From Chloroflexota bacterium (GTDB lineage: Bacteria; Chloroflexota; Dehalococcoidia; Lucifugimonadales; UBA1127), in assembly GCA_026713825.1 (NCBI GenBank), contig JAPONS010000067.1, forward strand, positions 1 to 64,000: a stretch of DNA of 64,000 bases, in the 5' to 3' direction. Made by a program: the position numbers and the translations under genes. How positions within the stretch are numbered: position 1 is the first letter of the stretch; each line of letters begins with the position of its first letter. The notes under the pieces were generated by a model. It was not told the origin of the DNA. It did not search any database and saw only the letters and a program-made list of their open reading frames with translations. Below, piece by piece: positions 42,398 through 51,375 of the stretch.

Positions 42398-44188
42398 ATG
42401 AAAGACATCGGATTCATCAGGTTAGCCGCCGTAGCCATGGCGTTGGCAGCGATGATCGGGATCCTCGCGGCGTGCGGCGGCGAATCAGACTCGGGCGGGA
42501 CGACGGCAACGACGACGGGCAGCGCGTCGGCGCCGCAGCAGCCGGCGGCTCCGGCCGCGCCGGACCAGCCGACGGGCGAGGCGGGAGGCGCGATGGCGGC
42601 CCCGACGGCCGAGCCGGCAATGATGCCTCGGGAAGCACCTCAGGTCATGATGGCCGAGCCCACAGTGGAGAGGGTCATCGTGGGCATCGTGCCGTTCTCG
42701 CAGGAGGCGAACGTCCGGCGTATCGTCGGGCAGATCGCCGCCGTGCAGTTTGACCCCATCGACGAATCGCTAATTGGTATGGACCCGGCAACCGGTCAGC
42801 AGATCCCGGAGCTGGCAGAGGAATGGGCCCTCGAGGGTGGCAGCGCCTGGCGGTTCAAGCTCCAGCAGGGCGTGCAGTTCCACAAGGGCTGGGGTGAGGT
42901 CACCGCACAGGACGTGCAGTTTGCCTTCGAGGAGTACATCAAGGACGACGCCGTGGGAGGCGTTCGCGCGCCGCTGCGCCGCGGTGTCAACAGGGTCGAG
43001 GCCGTCAACGACTACGAGGTGCTCATCCACCTCAACCAGTTTGACGCGGACCTGGTGAACCTGCTCTCGAGGGCGCAGCCTGCCGTGTCGATCGTCAGCA
43101 AGGCGCACTATGACTCGATTGGCGGCGACCCGGACATCAATGACGAACCGCTGGTCGGTACGGGTCCTTACCAATTCCTTGAGCGGGAGCAGAACGTCTA
43201 CTTCCGTTACAAGCGCAATGAGAACCACCGGAGCATCCAGCCGGAATTTCCGGAGCTGGAGTTCCGGTACATGAATGAGGCCTCCACCCGACTGGCAGCA
43301 TTGCTGACCAAGGAAATCCACGTGACCAACCTGCCCGACGACCTCTACGGGCAGGCGCTGGGCGACGGCATGAGGGTCATTCCGGGCATGGCCCCGCTTC
43401 GCAGGACCTTTATGACGTACTATTGCTGCTTCGTTGACGAGGACACTCGCGAGTGGCCAATGCACCCGGACTCACCGTTGCAGGACATTCGTGTTCGCCA
43501 GGCATTGAACAAGGCCGTCAACCGCGACGAGCTGAATGATGCGCTTCTTGCGGGCAAGGGCCAGATCATGTACGTGAACAACTTCCTCCCCACGCTGTCC
43601 GGCTGGTCCCAATCTTGGGTGGACCGCTTCCCGCAGGCCTACGGCTACGACCCGGCGGCGGCGCGAGCGCTGCTCAGCGAGGCGGGCTACAGCCAGAACA
43701 ACCCGCTGGAAACCAACGTCCACGTCTTCAAGAGCACGCAGCTGCCGGGCGCTGACGACATCGCGGAAGTCATCGCCGCGTACCTGACCGACGTTGGCGT
43801 GAAGGTCAACTTTGTGCAGGACGATGCCGCGACCCGCCGCGCCAGGAGCCGCACCCAGCAGTACACCAACGACCTCTCCCTGGGTTCAACGAGCGCGGGA
43901 CAGATCGTTGGTTCCAGCGTCTACACTTCAAACACCTCCTTCTCCCGCGTAGCCACGACGCCGGAAGTCGACGCGAAGTTCCTTGAGATTCGCAGAGAGA
44001 CCAGCGACGCCCGTCGGGCGCAGCTCTGGACCGAGTACGGCAACCTCCTCTACGACAACTACACGAGCATCCCGCTCTACTGGTTGCCAGCAGAGGTGGT
44101 CGTGAACCCCGAAGTCGTCAGCGGCTTCGAGTGGCCGGGCGCGCTGTCCGGGTTCTGGTCCCACTTGTGGCAGCTCAAGTCGACTTAG
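42398..44188 (+). CDS. Oligopeptide-type ABC substrate-binding lipoprotein
   Basis: A 596-residue SBP_bac_5 protein with a lipobox LAAC (Cys26) and a Pro/Ala-rich linker to about residue 85. Motifs are in the normal order: WRFKLQQGVQFHKGWGEVTAQDVQFAFEEY, GTGPYQFLEREQN, DIRVRQALNKAVNRDELNDALL, YGYDPAAARALLSEAGY. It would capture peptides, nickel complexes or similar solutes outside the membrane and deliver them to a DppBC-type permease. No permease adjoins; two ATPase genes lie within 5 kb and two permease sets elsewhere in the window. A GAGAGGGGAG ribosome site precedes the ATG. Confidence 0.93.
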   Translation: MKDIGFIRLAAVAMALAAMIGILAACGGESDSGGTTATTTGSASAPQQPAAPAAPDQPTGEAGGAMAAPTAEPAMMPREAPQVMMAEPTVERVIVGIVPFSQEANVRRIVGQIAAVQFDPIDESLIGMDPATGQQIPELAEEWALEGGSAWRFKLQQGVQFHKGWGEVTAQDVQFAFEEYIKDDAVGGVRAPLRRGVNRVEAVNDYEVLIHLNQFDADLVNLLSRAQPAVSIVSKAHYDSIGGDPDINDEPLVGTGPYQFLEREQNVYFRYKRNENHRSIQPEFPELEFRYMNEASTRLAALLTKEIHVTNLPDDLYGQALGDGMRVIPGMAPLRRTFMTYYCCFVDEDTREWPMHPDSPLQDIRVRQALNKAVNRDELNDALLAGKGQIMYVNNFLPTLSGWSQSWVDRFPQAYGYDPAAARALLSEAGYSQNNPLETNVHVFKSTQLPGADDIAEVIAAYLTDVGVKVNFVQDDAATRRARSRTQQYTNDLSLGSTSAGQIVGSSVYTSNTSFSRVATTPEVDAKFLEIRRETSDARRAQLWTEYGNLLYDNYTSIPLYWLPAEVVVNPEVVSGFEWPGALSGFWSHLWQLKST

Positions 44189-44218
44189 GCATTGCCGAGA
44201 ATCACAGTTTGACCACGG

Positions 44219-44241
44219 AGCGGGGGGCGGCGCCCCCCGCT
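44219..44241 (+). terminator. GC-rich hairpin after binding-protein gene
   Basis: AGCGGGGGGC pairs with GCCCCCCGCT around GGC. No T tract follows, so it may only attenuate read-through or stabilise the mRNA end before the metallo-hydrolase gene. Confidence 0.45.
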
Positions 44242-44262
44242 TCCGCGTAGAGGGAGGGCGCC

Positions 44263-45120
44263 ATGAACATCAAGGTCCTCATGTTGGGCACGGGCACTCC
44301 TCGGCTTCGGCCCCACCGGTGCGGCAGCTCGAGCCTGATCCAGATCGGCGGCGACAGCATCCTGATCGACTGCGGGTACGGGTCCGCGCGGCGCATGGCG
44401 GAGAACGGCATCAACCTGCACGACGTGCAGCGGCTGCTGTTCACCCACCATCACTACGACCACAACGTCGACTACCCCTCCTTCGTGCTGCACGGGCGGT
44501 CGGGGCGCGAGACACCGCTGAACGTGTACGGGCCGATCGGCACCGAGAAGCTGTCGAGCGACCTGTTCGTGACCGGCGGGTTCACCATCGACCTGAACAA
44601 CCGGCTGAGCGCGGACATCAACCGCGGGACCATCCTCAGCGGCGTGCAGGACATCGACGCGGGCTTCACCCTCGAGAGCGACACGTGGAAGCTGACGGCA
44701 GAGCGCGCCGACCACTTCACCGTCGGCGGAAATTTTACGCTGTGCTACCGCATCGACACGGACGACGGCTCCATCGTGTTCTCCGGCGACACGATCCCGT
44801 GCGACGGCATTCGCAAGCTGGCCAAGGGCGCGGACGTGCTGGTGCACGAGGTCTTCTGGCAGCCGCTTCAGGGCGTGGACGGCCGCCGCCCCTTCACCAA
44901 GGAGGACGCCACCGAGGAGTTGTACACGGCCTCCCGGCGCACCAAGCACTCGCTGCCGGAAGAGGTCAAGACTATCGCGCACGAGGCGGGCGTCAAGCGG
45001 CTTGTCCTCACGCACCTCTTCTCCGACGAGCATCTGGACGAGCTGCAGGGCTACATGCAGCAGGGCGTAGAATGCGAGGTGGTCCTGGGAGAGGACCACA
45101 TGCGCTTTGAGGTGGGGTAG
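44263..45120 (+). CDS. Metallo-beta-lactamase fold hydrolase (RNase Z-like)
   Basis: A 285-residue protein with the HxHxDH-type metal motif as FTHHHYDHN, the N-terminal KVLMLGTGTPRL strand and the FSGDTIPCDG block typical of RNase Z and arylsulfatase-like members of the superfamily. Those enzymes process tRNA 3' ends or hydrolyse small esters. It lacks an obvious flexible-arm exosite, so an arylsulfatase or phosphodiesterase role is at least as likely; the nearby ASST genes make sulfate ester hydrolysis an attractive but unproven idea. The next gene starts 6 bases after its stop. Confidence 0.85.
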   Translation: MNIKVLMLGTGTPRLRPHRCGSSSLIQIGGDSILIDCGYGSARRMAENGINLHDVQRLLFTHHHYDHNVDYPSFVLHGRSGRETPLNVYGPIGTEKLSSDLFVTGGFTIDLNNRLSADINRGTILSGVQDIDAGFTLESDTWKLTAERADHFTVGGNFTLCYRIDTDDGSIVFSGDTIPCDGIRKLAKGADVLVHEVFWQPLQGVDGRRPFTKEDATEELYTASRRTKHSLPEEVKTIAHEAGVKRLVLTHLFSDEHLDELQGYMQQGVECEVVLGEDHMRFEVG

Positions 45121-45125
45121 GCAGC

Positions 45126-46103
45126 GTGGCATTCCTTGAGGTTGAGGACCTTCGGCTGGCGTACGTCACGGACCGGGGTTTGCTGTGGGCCGTGGACGGC
45201 ACGTCGTTCTCGCTCGATCCGGGCGAGGCGCTCGGGCTTGTGGGCGAGTCGGGCAGCGGCAAGAGCAGCCTGGCGCTGGCGCTGATGCGGCTGCTGCCCC
45301 GCAACGCGCACGGGCCGGAGGGGGCCGTGCACCTCGATGGCGTGGAGGCGCTTTCCCTGAGCGAGGAGGAATTCCGGCGGCGCATTCGCGGGAACGTGAT
45401 CTCCATGGGCTTCCAGGGAGCGATGAACTCGCTCAACCCCGTCATGCGCGTGGGGCATCAGATCGCCGAGCCGCTGCTGGTGGACGGCGGGGTCTCGAAG
45501 TCGGAGGCGCACGCGAAGGTGCGGGCCATGCTGGAGATGGTGGGCCTGCCGACGGAGGTCTTCGGGCGCTACCCGCACGAGCTGAGCGGCGGGATGAAGC
45601 AGCGCGTCGTCATCGCGATGGCGCTGGTGCGCGACCCGAAACTTGTGGTGCTCGACGAGCCGACGTCGGCGCTCGACGTGAGCGTGCAGGCGCAGATCAT
45701 GAACCTGCTGAAGCGGCTCAAGCGGGAGCTGGGTCTCTCCCTCATCTTCATCACCCACGACCTGGCGCTGGCGAGCGATGTGTGCGACTACATCGCGGTG
45801 ATCTACGGCGGGCGTGTCGTGGAGATCGGCGGGATAGAGGGGGTGCTGCGGCGCCCGTCGCACCCGTACACGGAGAAGCTGCTGGCGAGCGCGCCGAAGC
45901 TGCGCATGAGCGAGCAGCCGGACTTCATTCCGGGCGCGCCCCCAGACCTGCTCGACCCGCCTGCCGGGTGCCGCTTCAGCCCCCGCTGCAGCTACGCCAC
46001 GGACATCTGCTTCGCGGAGGACCCACCCCTCTTCACCGTCGAAGCAGGGCACACGGCGAAGTGCTGGTTGCGGCAGGATACGGCGGCAGAAGCCGTGGAC
46101 TGA
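45126..46103 (+). CDS. Oligopeptide-type ABC ATPase, DppD-like
   Basis: A 325-residue ATPase starting at GTG. Walker A is GESGSGKSS, the Q-loop is GFQGAMNSLNPV (a variant known in DppD-type proteins), the signature is ELSGGMKQRV and Walker B is LVVLDEPTSALD. The C terminus has the oligopeptide_HPY region with Cys residues (AGCRFSPRCSYATDICF), which often binds an iron-sulfur cluster in this family. It probably pairs with the ATPase encoded on the opposite strand at 46.6-47.6 kb. Confidence 0.93.
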   Translation: MAFLEVEDLRLAYVTDRGLLWAVDGTSFSLDPGEALGLVGESGSGKSSLALALMRLLPRNAHGPEGAVHLDGVEALSLSEEEFRRRIRGNVISMGFQGAMNSLNPVMRVGHQIAEPLLVDGGVSKSEAHAKVRAMLEMVGLPTEVFGRYPHELSGGMKQRVVIAMALVRDPKLVVLDEPTSALDVSVQAQIMNLLKRLKRELGLSLIFITHDLALASDVCDYIAVIYGGRVVEIGGIEGVLRRPSHPYTEKLLASAPKLRMSEQPDFIPGAPPDLLDPPAGCRFSPRCSYATDICFAEDPPLFTVEAGHTAKCWLRQDTAAEAVD

Positions 46104-46108
46104 CGGCC

Positions 46109-46621
46109 CTACAGGGTCATCACCGCTTCCAGCCGGTAGCCCTGCAGCTTCGCCCGGCCTTCGAGGAAGCCAAGCTCCGCGAGGACGGATAGTCCCGCAA
46201 CCTCGGCGCCGGCGCCCTCAACCATGCGGATTGCGGCGGCCAGGGGGCCGCCCGTCGCGAGGATGTCGTCGACGATGAGGACACGCTGGCCTGCTTCCAC
46301 GCCGTCGCGGTGCATCTCAATGGTGTCTGAGCCGTACTCGAGGTCATAGTCCACGCTGACGGTCTCGTACGGCAGCTTGCCGGGCTTGCGCGCAGGGACG
46401 AATCCGGCGCCGAGCCGGAGCGCGACAGGCGTGCCGAGCAGGTAGCCGCGCGCCTCGACGGCGAGCACCGTGTCGATATGCTCCTCGGCCCAGGGAGCGG
46501 CCATTGCGTCCACGGCAGCGGCGAGGCCGGCGTGGTCCTTCAGCAACGGGGTGATGTCCTTGAAGACGATGCCCGGTTGAGGGAAGTCGGGAATGTCGCG
46601 GATGAGATGGTGCAGGTCCAT
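46109..46621 (-). CDS. apt: Adenine phosphoribosyltransferase
   Basis: Salvages adenine to AMP with PRPP in the cytosol. The 170-residue product has the PRPP loop VLIVDDILATGGPLAAA and the typical start IRDIPDFPQPGIVFKDITPLLKD, with the Apt hood block EARGYLLGTPVALRLGAGFVPARKPGKLP. It lies 3 bases downstream of a DppF-like gene on the same strand and converges on the DppD-like gene with 5 bases between stops. Confidence 0.97.
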   Translation of the reverse strand: MDLHHLIRDIPDFPQPGIVFKDITPLLKDHAGLAAAVDAMAAPWAEEHIDTVLAVEARGYLLGTPVALRLGAGFVPARKPGKLPYETVSVDYDLEYGSDTIEMHRDGVEAGQRVLIVDDILATGGPLAAAIRMVEGAGAEVAGLSVLAELGFLEGRAKLQGYRLEAVMTL

Positions 46622-46624
46622 GGG

Positions 46625-47635
46625 TTACACCTCGGTCGGCCGCGCTGTCTCGGCACCGTCAGCATGCGTTACAGGCGAGTAGAGGTGGCAGGCGACGAAA
46701 CGTCCGATGCGGGCCTCCACAAGCTCCGGCTCCACGACGTCGCATAGGCCGGCCATGAACTCCGGGCAGCGGGGGTGGAATCGGCAGCCGGTGGGCACAT
46801 TGGCTGGGTTGGGCGGTTCGCCCGGGACGGTGGGCCGGTCGCGGAGACGGTTGTCCGGGTCGGCCTCCGGCACGGCTGCGATTAGCGCGACGGTGTAGGG
46901 GTGCATCGGGTCGTCCAGCACCTCGCCCGGCAGACCCTGTTCGGCCACCCTGCCGAGGTAAAGGACGGCTATGCGGTCCGAGAAGTAGCGCGCCGTCGCG
47001 ATGTCGTGCGTTATGTACAGAAAAGCGATGCCCATCCGCTCCTGCAGCTCTCGCATGAGGTAGAGGATCTCCGTGCGGCTTGAGGCGTCGATCATGGACA
47101 CAGGCTCGTCGGCGAGGATGTAGTCGGGCTGCATGATGAGCGCGCGGGCGATGCCGACACGCTGGCGCTGACCGCCGGAGAGCATGTGGGGAAACTTGCC
47201 GGAGAACTCGCCCGCCGGGGCCAGCCTCACCTCTTCCAGCGCTTGGTGAACGCGATCCGCCCTGTCCTGAATAGCATGGATGAGCAACGGCTCCTCGAGG
47301 ACCTGCCGGACGTCCATGAATGGGTCGATGCTGGAGTAGGGGTCCTGGAAGACGGCCTGCGCGCGACGGCGGAACCAGCGCAGCTTGCCGTCGGGTATGC
47401 GAGTGATGTCGTCACCGTCGAAGACGACGGTGCCCTCCGTGATTGGGGCCAAGCGCAGGGATGCGCGGCCGAGGGTGGTCTTGCCACTGCCGGACTCGCC
47501 CACGACCGACACGGTCTCGCCCCGATTGAGCGACAGGGAGACGCCATCGACAGCGCGCACTATGTCGGCCCGAAAGAGCATCTTCCTGGCGGAGAAGTGC
47601 ACCTTGATGCCGTTCAGGGTCAATAACGGCGGCAA
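46625..47635 (-). CDS. Oligopeptide-type ABC ATPase, DppF-like
   Basis: A 336-residue ATPase. Walker A is GESGSGKTTLG, the Q-loop is VFQDPYSSIDPFM, the signature is MLSGGQRQRVGIARAL and the Walker B region reads YILADEPVSMID, where the usual LD is ILA before DEP. The C-terminal oligopeptide region has GCRFHPRCPEFMAGLCD. It is expected to form a heterodimer with a DppD partner, most simply the one encoded convergently next door. The opposite strand orientation is unusual for such pairs. Confidence 0.93.
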   Translation of the reverse strand: MPPLLTLNGIKVHFSARKMLFRADIVRAVDGVSLSLNRGETVSVVGESGSGKTTLGRASLRLAPITEGTVVFDGDDITRIPDGKLRWFRRRAQAVFQDPYSSIDPFMDVRQVLEEPLLIHAIQDRADRVHQALEEVRLAPAGEFSGKFPHMLSGGQRQRVGIARALIMQPDYILADEPVSMIDASSRTEILYLMRELQERMGIAFLYITHDIATARYFSDRIAVLYLGRVAEQGLPGEVLDDPMHPYTVALIAAVPEADPDNRLRDRPTVPGEPPNPANVPTGCRFHPRCPEFMAGLCDVVEPELVEARIGRFVACHLYSPVTHADGAETARPTEV

Positions 47636-47856
47636 CGCTATCTTGCTCCCCTTCTCTTACGTTTCAATGTCATGGGGTTGATGGGGCGCTCGCCCGCGAG
47701 GGAGCCTGCAGCCCGGCATTTCCATTGTACGCGAATACGGCGCTTCACACGCGCCGCCACTGCGGAAGGGCCGCTTCGGGAATAACCCACCAACGACGCG
47801 ATAGCTACGCGGTATCCACGGTGATACAATGACAGTGACAACCTGGGAGGGTGCAG

Positions 47857-48852
47857 ATGCAGAAGGTCTTTCTGGGTACATTGCTTGTGGTCTTGATGGC
47901 CGCCCTCTTTGCCGGCGGCCTCATAATTGGTCTTGGGGTTCACGGGCCGGACGTCACGGCGCTCCGGGCGGAAACCGCGGAACAGAAAGATGAGCTAACG
48001 AGTTTGCAGGCGCGCCTTTCAGGTCAGGAAAGCCAAGTGGCTTCACTCAAGACGGAATTGAGCGACGTGAGCGCGGAACGGTCGGGCCTGAGCGTCTCGC
48101 TTGACGCGTCCCGCTCCACCGTCAGGGACATGGAAGCTGACACGGCGCGGCTGTCCTCGGATTTGCGCAACGCACAGATTCAGCTGGACCGGACGGAGAA
48201 CTCGCTGGAAAGCGCCGAGGAGCGCAGCCGCAAGCTCCAGGTCGAGGTCCTGAGTCTTATGGGGTCGCAACGGGACCTCACAATGGCCATCAGTCTGCTT
48301 GAGGAATTGCAGCTTCTCAACAACGGTGAGTTTGGGCCCAATCACGGTGACGCTCAGCTTTTGGTCGAGGAAGGGCACCGGGCCGCCAACAACGACAACT
48401 ACGGGGAGGCCGCGAAGTTTTTCGGCGAGTCCAGCAAGGCCTTTGACCTAGCCAAGACAAACGTGGCAGAGGTTACGACCAAGAGCGAAGAACTCGTGGA
48501 CCTGGTACCCGAAGATCTCAACCGGACGTTTGTGGAGAGCCACCGACAGGCACGCTCTACGGTCTTTGCCATGGAAGCGCAAGCACGCACGTATCAAGCC
48601 GCCGATTACCTCTACACCATCATTGACGAGTGGGTTGAAACCGAGAACCCAACAAGGAGCGACAGGGCCCGTTGGGGAGAACTCGCGGACATGGCGGAAG
48701 ACCAGTTCGAGATGGCAATGAGCGCGCTCGATGAGGCGGACACCTGGAGCCCCGGGCTGTGGCGCCGTACGGAAGCAATTCGGCTGAACACCCGCGACTG
48801 GCGCAACCTGATGCTGGGCATCCGGTTCAACATTATCGACGTGCAGTCCTAG
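47857..48852 (+). CDS. Membrane-anchored coiled-coil protein 2
   Basis: A 331-residue protein. One N-terminal membrane helix (about 5-27) is followed by a long heptad-rich coiled coil (about 30-125) with regular Leu and Ala/Ser/Thr positions. A helical domain then follows (LLVEEGHRAANNDNYGEAAKFFGESSKAFDLA resembles a TPR-like pair). The layout resembles the protein at 30.7-31.5 kb. The ATG 6 bases after GGGAGG was chosen rather than an overlapping GTG. Function unknown; probably an envelope scaffold. Its last bases overlap the convergent lipB stop. Confidence 0.72.
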   Translation: MQKVFLGTLLVVLMAALFAGGLIIGLGVHGPDVTALRAETAEQKDELTSLQARLSGQESQVASLKTELSDVSAERSGLSVSLDASRSTVRDMEADTARLSSDLRNAQIQLDRTENSLESAEERSRKLQVEVLSLMGSQRDLTMAISLLEELQLLNNGEFGPNHGDAQLLVEEGHRAANNDNYGEAAKFFGESSKAFDLAKTNVAEVTTKSEELVDLVPEDLNRTFVESHRQARSTVFAMEAQARTYQAADYLYTIIDEWVETENPTRSDRARWGELADMAEDQFEMAMSALDEADTWSPGLWRRTEAIRLNTRDWRNLMLGIRFNIIDVQS

Positions 48853-49571
48853 AGCAGGGAGGCGCCAGCCGCCTCCAGGGCGAGAATCGTTTCAATGTCT
48901 GCTGCGGACCTCCAGTGCATGTCCATTCGCAGGTGAGTTGCAAGGGCTTTGGCAGTGGCTTCCCTAACTGCCGCGGGGTCCACATCTCCGCCAAGCTCCC
49001 GCTCCAGGGACGTTACGCGCAGGTCCGGCACTCCACACGCGACGATGTGCTCAAAGTAGCTGAGGCGCGTGCTGACGTTGAGGGCGAATCCGTGGCTGCT
49101 GACGCCGCGGCTCACGCGCAGCCCTATGGCGGCGATCTTGCGCTCGTTGCCGGGTTCACCGACCCACACTCCGGGCATCCCCTGCTGCCGATGGCCCTCG
49201 ACGCCGTACGACGCCAGCGCTTCCATAAGGGCCGCCTCAAGGGCGCGGACGTACCGCACGGGTCCGCCCAAGGGGCGAATGTCCATGATGGGGTAGCCCA
49301 CCAACTGACCGGGTCCGTGATAGGTGACTTCGCCGCCGCGGTCGGCCTCGTGAACTTCGACTCCGGCACGGGTGAGGGCGTCACGGTCAAGGAGCACGTC
49401 ATCCATGCGCCCCCGGCGGCCGAGGGTGTAGACGTGAGGATGCTCAAGCAGCAACACGGTGTCTCCGATGCGCCCCTGTTTTCGGGCCTCCACCAGCGCC
49501 GCCTGCAGCGCGCATGCGGGGCGGTACTCAACCTGTCCCAGCCAGTAGACCACCCCATTGCGCTCTCTCAT
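48849..49571 (-). CDS. lipB: Octanoyltransferase LipB
   Basis: Transfers octanoyl groups from acyl carrier protein to lipoyl domains, the first step of lipoate synthesis. The 240-residue protein shows the substrate tunnel block DRGGEVTYHGPGQLVGYP, catalytic Lys145 in RKIAAIGLRVSRGVSSHG and catalytic Cys179 in HIVACG. lipA is not in the window. Confidence 0.96.
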   Translation of the reverse strand: MRERNGVVYWLGQVEYRPACALQAALVEARKQGRIGDTVLLLEHPHVYTLGRRGRMDDVLLDRDALTRAGVEVHEADRGGEVTYHGPGQLVGYPIMDIRPLGGPVRYVRALEAALMEALASYGVEGHRQQGMPGVWVGEPGNERKIAAIGLRVSRGVSSHGFALNVSTRLSYFEHIVACGVPDLRVTSLERELGGDVDPAAVREATAKALATHLRMDMHWRSAADIETILALEAAGASLL

Positions 49572-49643
49572 ATGGGCATTATGGGCGAGGAGCGCGGGGC
49601 GCGCCAGCGGTCGTGATTCGCTACAATGGTGCGGGAGGCAGCT

Positions 49644-50114
49644 ATGGCAGAACGACGGTTTTGGCTGTTTAAGTCCGAACCCAATGCGTACTCATACGCC
49701 GACCTGCAACGTGACGGCGTGGCCGAGTGGGACGGCGTCCGCAACTACCAGGCCCGCAACCTCCTTCGGGACACTATCCAGGAAGGCGACGGCATCCTCT
49801 TCTACCACAGCAGCGTTGCGCCGATGGCCGTTGTGGGGACAGCCGTAGTCGTGCGCGGCGGGTACCCGGACGAGACGGCATGGGACCCCGACTCGGCCCA
49901 CCCGGACCCGAAGAGCACCCCTGACAACCCCGTGTGGTACATGGTGGACATCCGGGCAGACCGGGAATTCAAGAGCCCGGTGACGCTAGAGGCCATCAAG
50001 AGCACGCCGGGACTGGAGAAGATGATGGTGGCGCAGCGCGGCGCTCGACTCTCCATTCAGCCCGTTACAGCGGAGGAGTGGGACATCGTCACAAAAATGG
50101 GAAGCCTGGGGTAG
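49644..50114 (+). CDS. EVE domain protein
   Basis: A 156-residue PUA-like EVE domain (RFWLFKSEPNAYSYADL, the start shared with human THYN1; EWDGVRNYQARNLLRD; GILFYHSS; WYMVDI). EVE proteins are thought to recognise modified bases in DNA or RNA and often accompany restriction or repair genes. Here the next gene is endonuclease IV, 4 bases after its stop, which suggests a link with DNA repair. An upstream frame start was passed over because the ATG behind GGGAGG fits the family start. A TACAAT -10-like box lies at 49621-49626. Confidence 0.9.
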   Translation: MAERRFWLFKSEPNAYSYADLQRDGVAEWDGVRNYQARNLLRDTIQEGDGILFYHSSVAPMAVVGTAVVVRGGYPDETAWDPDSAHPDPKSTPDNPVWYMVDIRADREFKSPVTLEAIKSTPGLEKMMVAQRGARLSIQPVTAEEWDIVTKMGSLG

Positions 50115-50118
50115 CGCG

Positions 50119-50970
50119 ATGCGAATTGGCGCACACGTGTCGTCCGCGGGAGGCATCAGCAAGGCGATCGACCGCGCCGTGGAGATAGGCGCGGAGACGA
50201 TACAGATCTTCTGCTCGCCGCCGCAGGGCTGGGCCTACAAGCCTCCGCCGGAGGGGGAGGTACTCGCCTTCCGAGAGAAGTCTGAGGAGACGGGCATCCT
50301 GCCCTCTTTCCTGCACGGAATCTACCTGATGAACTTCGGCAGTCCGGACCCCGCGCTGCTGGCCAAATCCAAAGGGGCGCTTGCCAACTACATGGAGTGC
50401 GCCGCGCAGATCGGCGCACGGGGTGTCATCTTTCACTCGGGCAGTCACATGGGGCAGGGCTTCGAGGCGGTGCTGCCGCAGACGGCCGCCGCGCTGCGGG
50501 AGGTGCTGGGAGCTGCGCCAGAGGGGCCGAACCTGATCATCGAGAACTGCGCGGGCATGGGTAACCATATCGGAGCGTCATTCAAACAGATCGGGCGCAT
50601 CATGGAGGGCATTAACAGCCCTCGGGTGAAGGTGTGCCTCGATACACAGCACAGTTTCGCGGCCGGCTACGATGTTTCGCAGGCGGAGATGCTGGACGAG
50701 GCAATGGCGGAGTTTGATGAGGCAATCGGGCTGACCAACCTTGTGGCCGTCCACGCCAACGACGCCAAGACTCCCTTTGCGTCGGGCGTCGACAGGCACG
50801 CGAACATAGGCGAGGGCCACATTGGCGACGAGGGATTCGCGGTAATCATGGCGCATTCTGCATTTCAGAACGTGCCGTTCCTGCTGGAGACGCCGGGGGA
50901 GGGGAAGGGGCCGGACCGCGCGCAAATCGACCACGTGAAGGCCATCAGAGACCTTGCGGGGGCAGCGTAA
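50119..50970 (+). CDS. nfo: Endonuclease IV (AP endonuclease)
   Basis: A 283-residue TIM-barrel zinc enzyme that nicks DNA 5' to abasic sites. Family blocks are clear: IGAHVSSAGGISKAIDRAVEIGAETIQIF, IIENCAGMGNHIGASF, VCLDTQHSFAAGYD, VHANDAKTPFASGVDRHANIGEGHIG and LLETPGE, which together contain the nine zinc ligands. Its stop overlaps the ATG of the next gene by one base (TAATG). Confidence 0.95.
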   Translation: MRIGAHVSSAGGISKAIDRAVEIGAETIQIFCSPPQGWAYKPPPEGEVLAFREKSEETGILPSFLHGIYLMNFGSPDPALLAKSKGALANYMECAAQIGARGVIFHSGSHMGQGFEAVLPQTAAALREVLGAAPEGPNLIIENCAGMGNHIGASFKQIGRIMEGINSPRVKVCLDTQHSFAAGYDVSQAEMLDEAMAEFDEAIGLTNLVAVHANDAKTPFASGVDRHANIGEGHIGDEGFAVIMAHSAFQNVPFLLETPGEGKGPDRAQIDHVKAIRDLAGAA

Positions 50971-51347
50971 TGAGCGTCCGCCTTTCTCCGGACGCCTTTC
51001 AGGAGTTGGTGGCTGACGCGCTGGACAGCCTGCCTTCGGAGGTCCTCGAATTGCTGGATAACGTGGACGTTCATACCGCTTTCTGGCCGTCAGTCGACCA
51101 GTTGGAGGAGACGGGGATCAGGAACGGGTACGGGCTCCTGGGACTTTACGAGGGCACACCTCTCACAGACAGGGGGCACTACAACTTCGCGCTGCCGGAC
51201 CGGGTCACGCTGTTCCAGCGGCCGCTCGAGGCCATCTGCTCCACGCACGAGGAACTCGAGCGCCAGGTGCAGGTCACCGTCGTGCACGAACTGGCCCACC
51301 ACTTCGGTTGGAGCGACGAGGAGATCGACCGAATGGGGTTCGGTTAG
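50970..51347 (+). CDS. Minimal zincin-like metallopeptidase family protein
   Basis: A 125-residue protein with the zinc-protease helix VVHELAHHFGWSDEEIDRMG, i.e. HExxH with a downstream Asp as likely third ligand, and the family block NGYGLLGLYEGTPLTDRG. This is the DUF1025-type minigluzincin group; substrates are unknown. It is translationally coupled to nfo. Its stop is about 30 bases from the convergent dehydrogenase gene. Confidence 0.88.
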   Translation: MSVRLSPDAFQELVADALDSLPSEVLELLDNVDVHTAFWPSVDQLEETGIRNGYGLLGLYEGTPLTDRGHYNFALPDRVTLFQRPLEAICSTHEELERQVQVTVVHELAHHFGWSDEEIDRMGFG

Positions 51348-51375
51348 CTCCCCGCCGCTCCCGGCGACAAGATTT

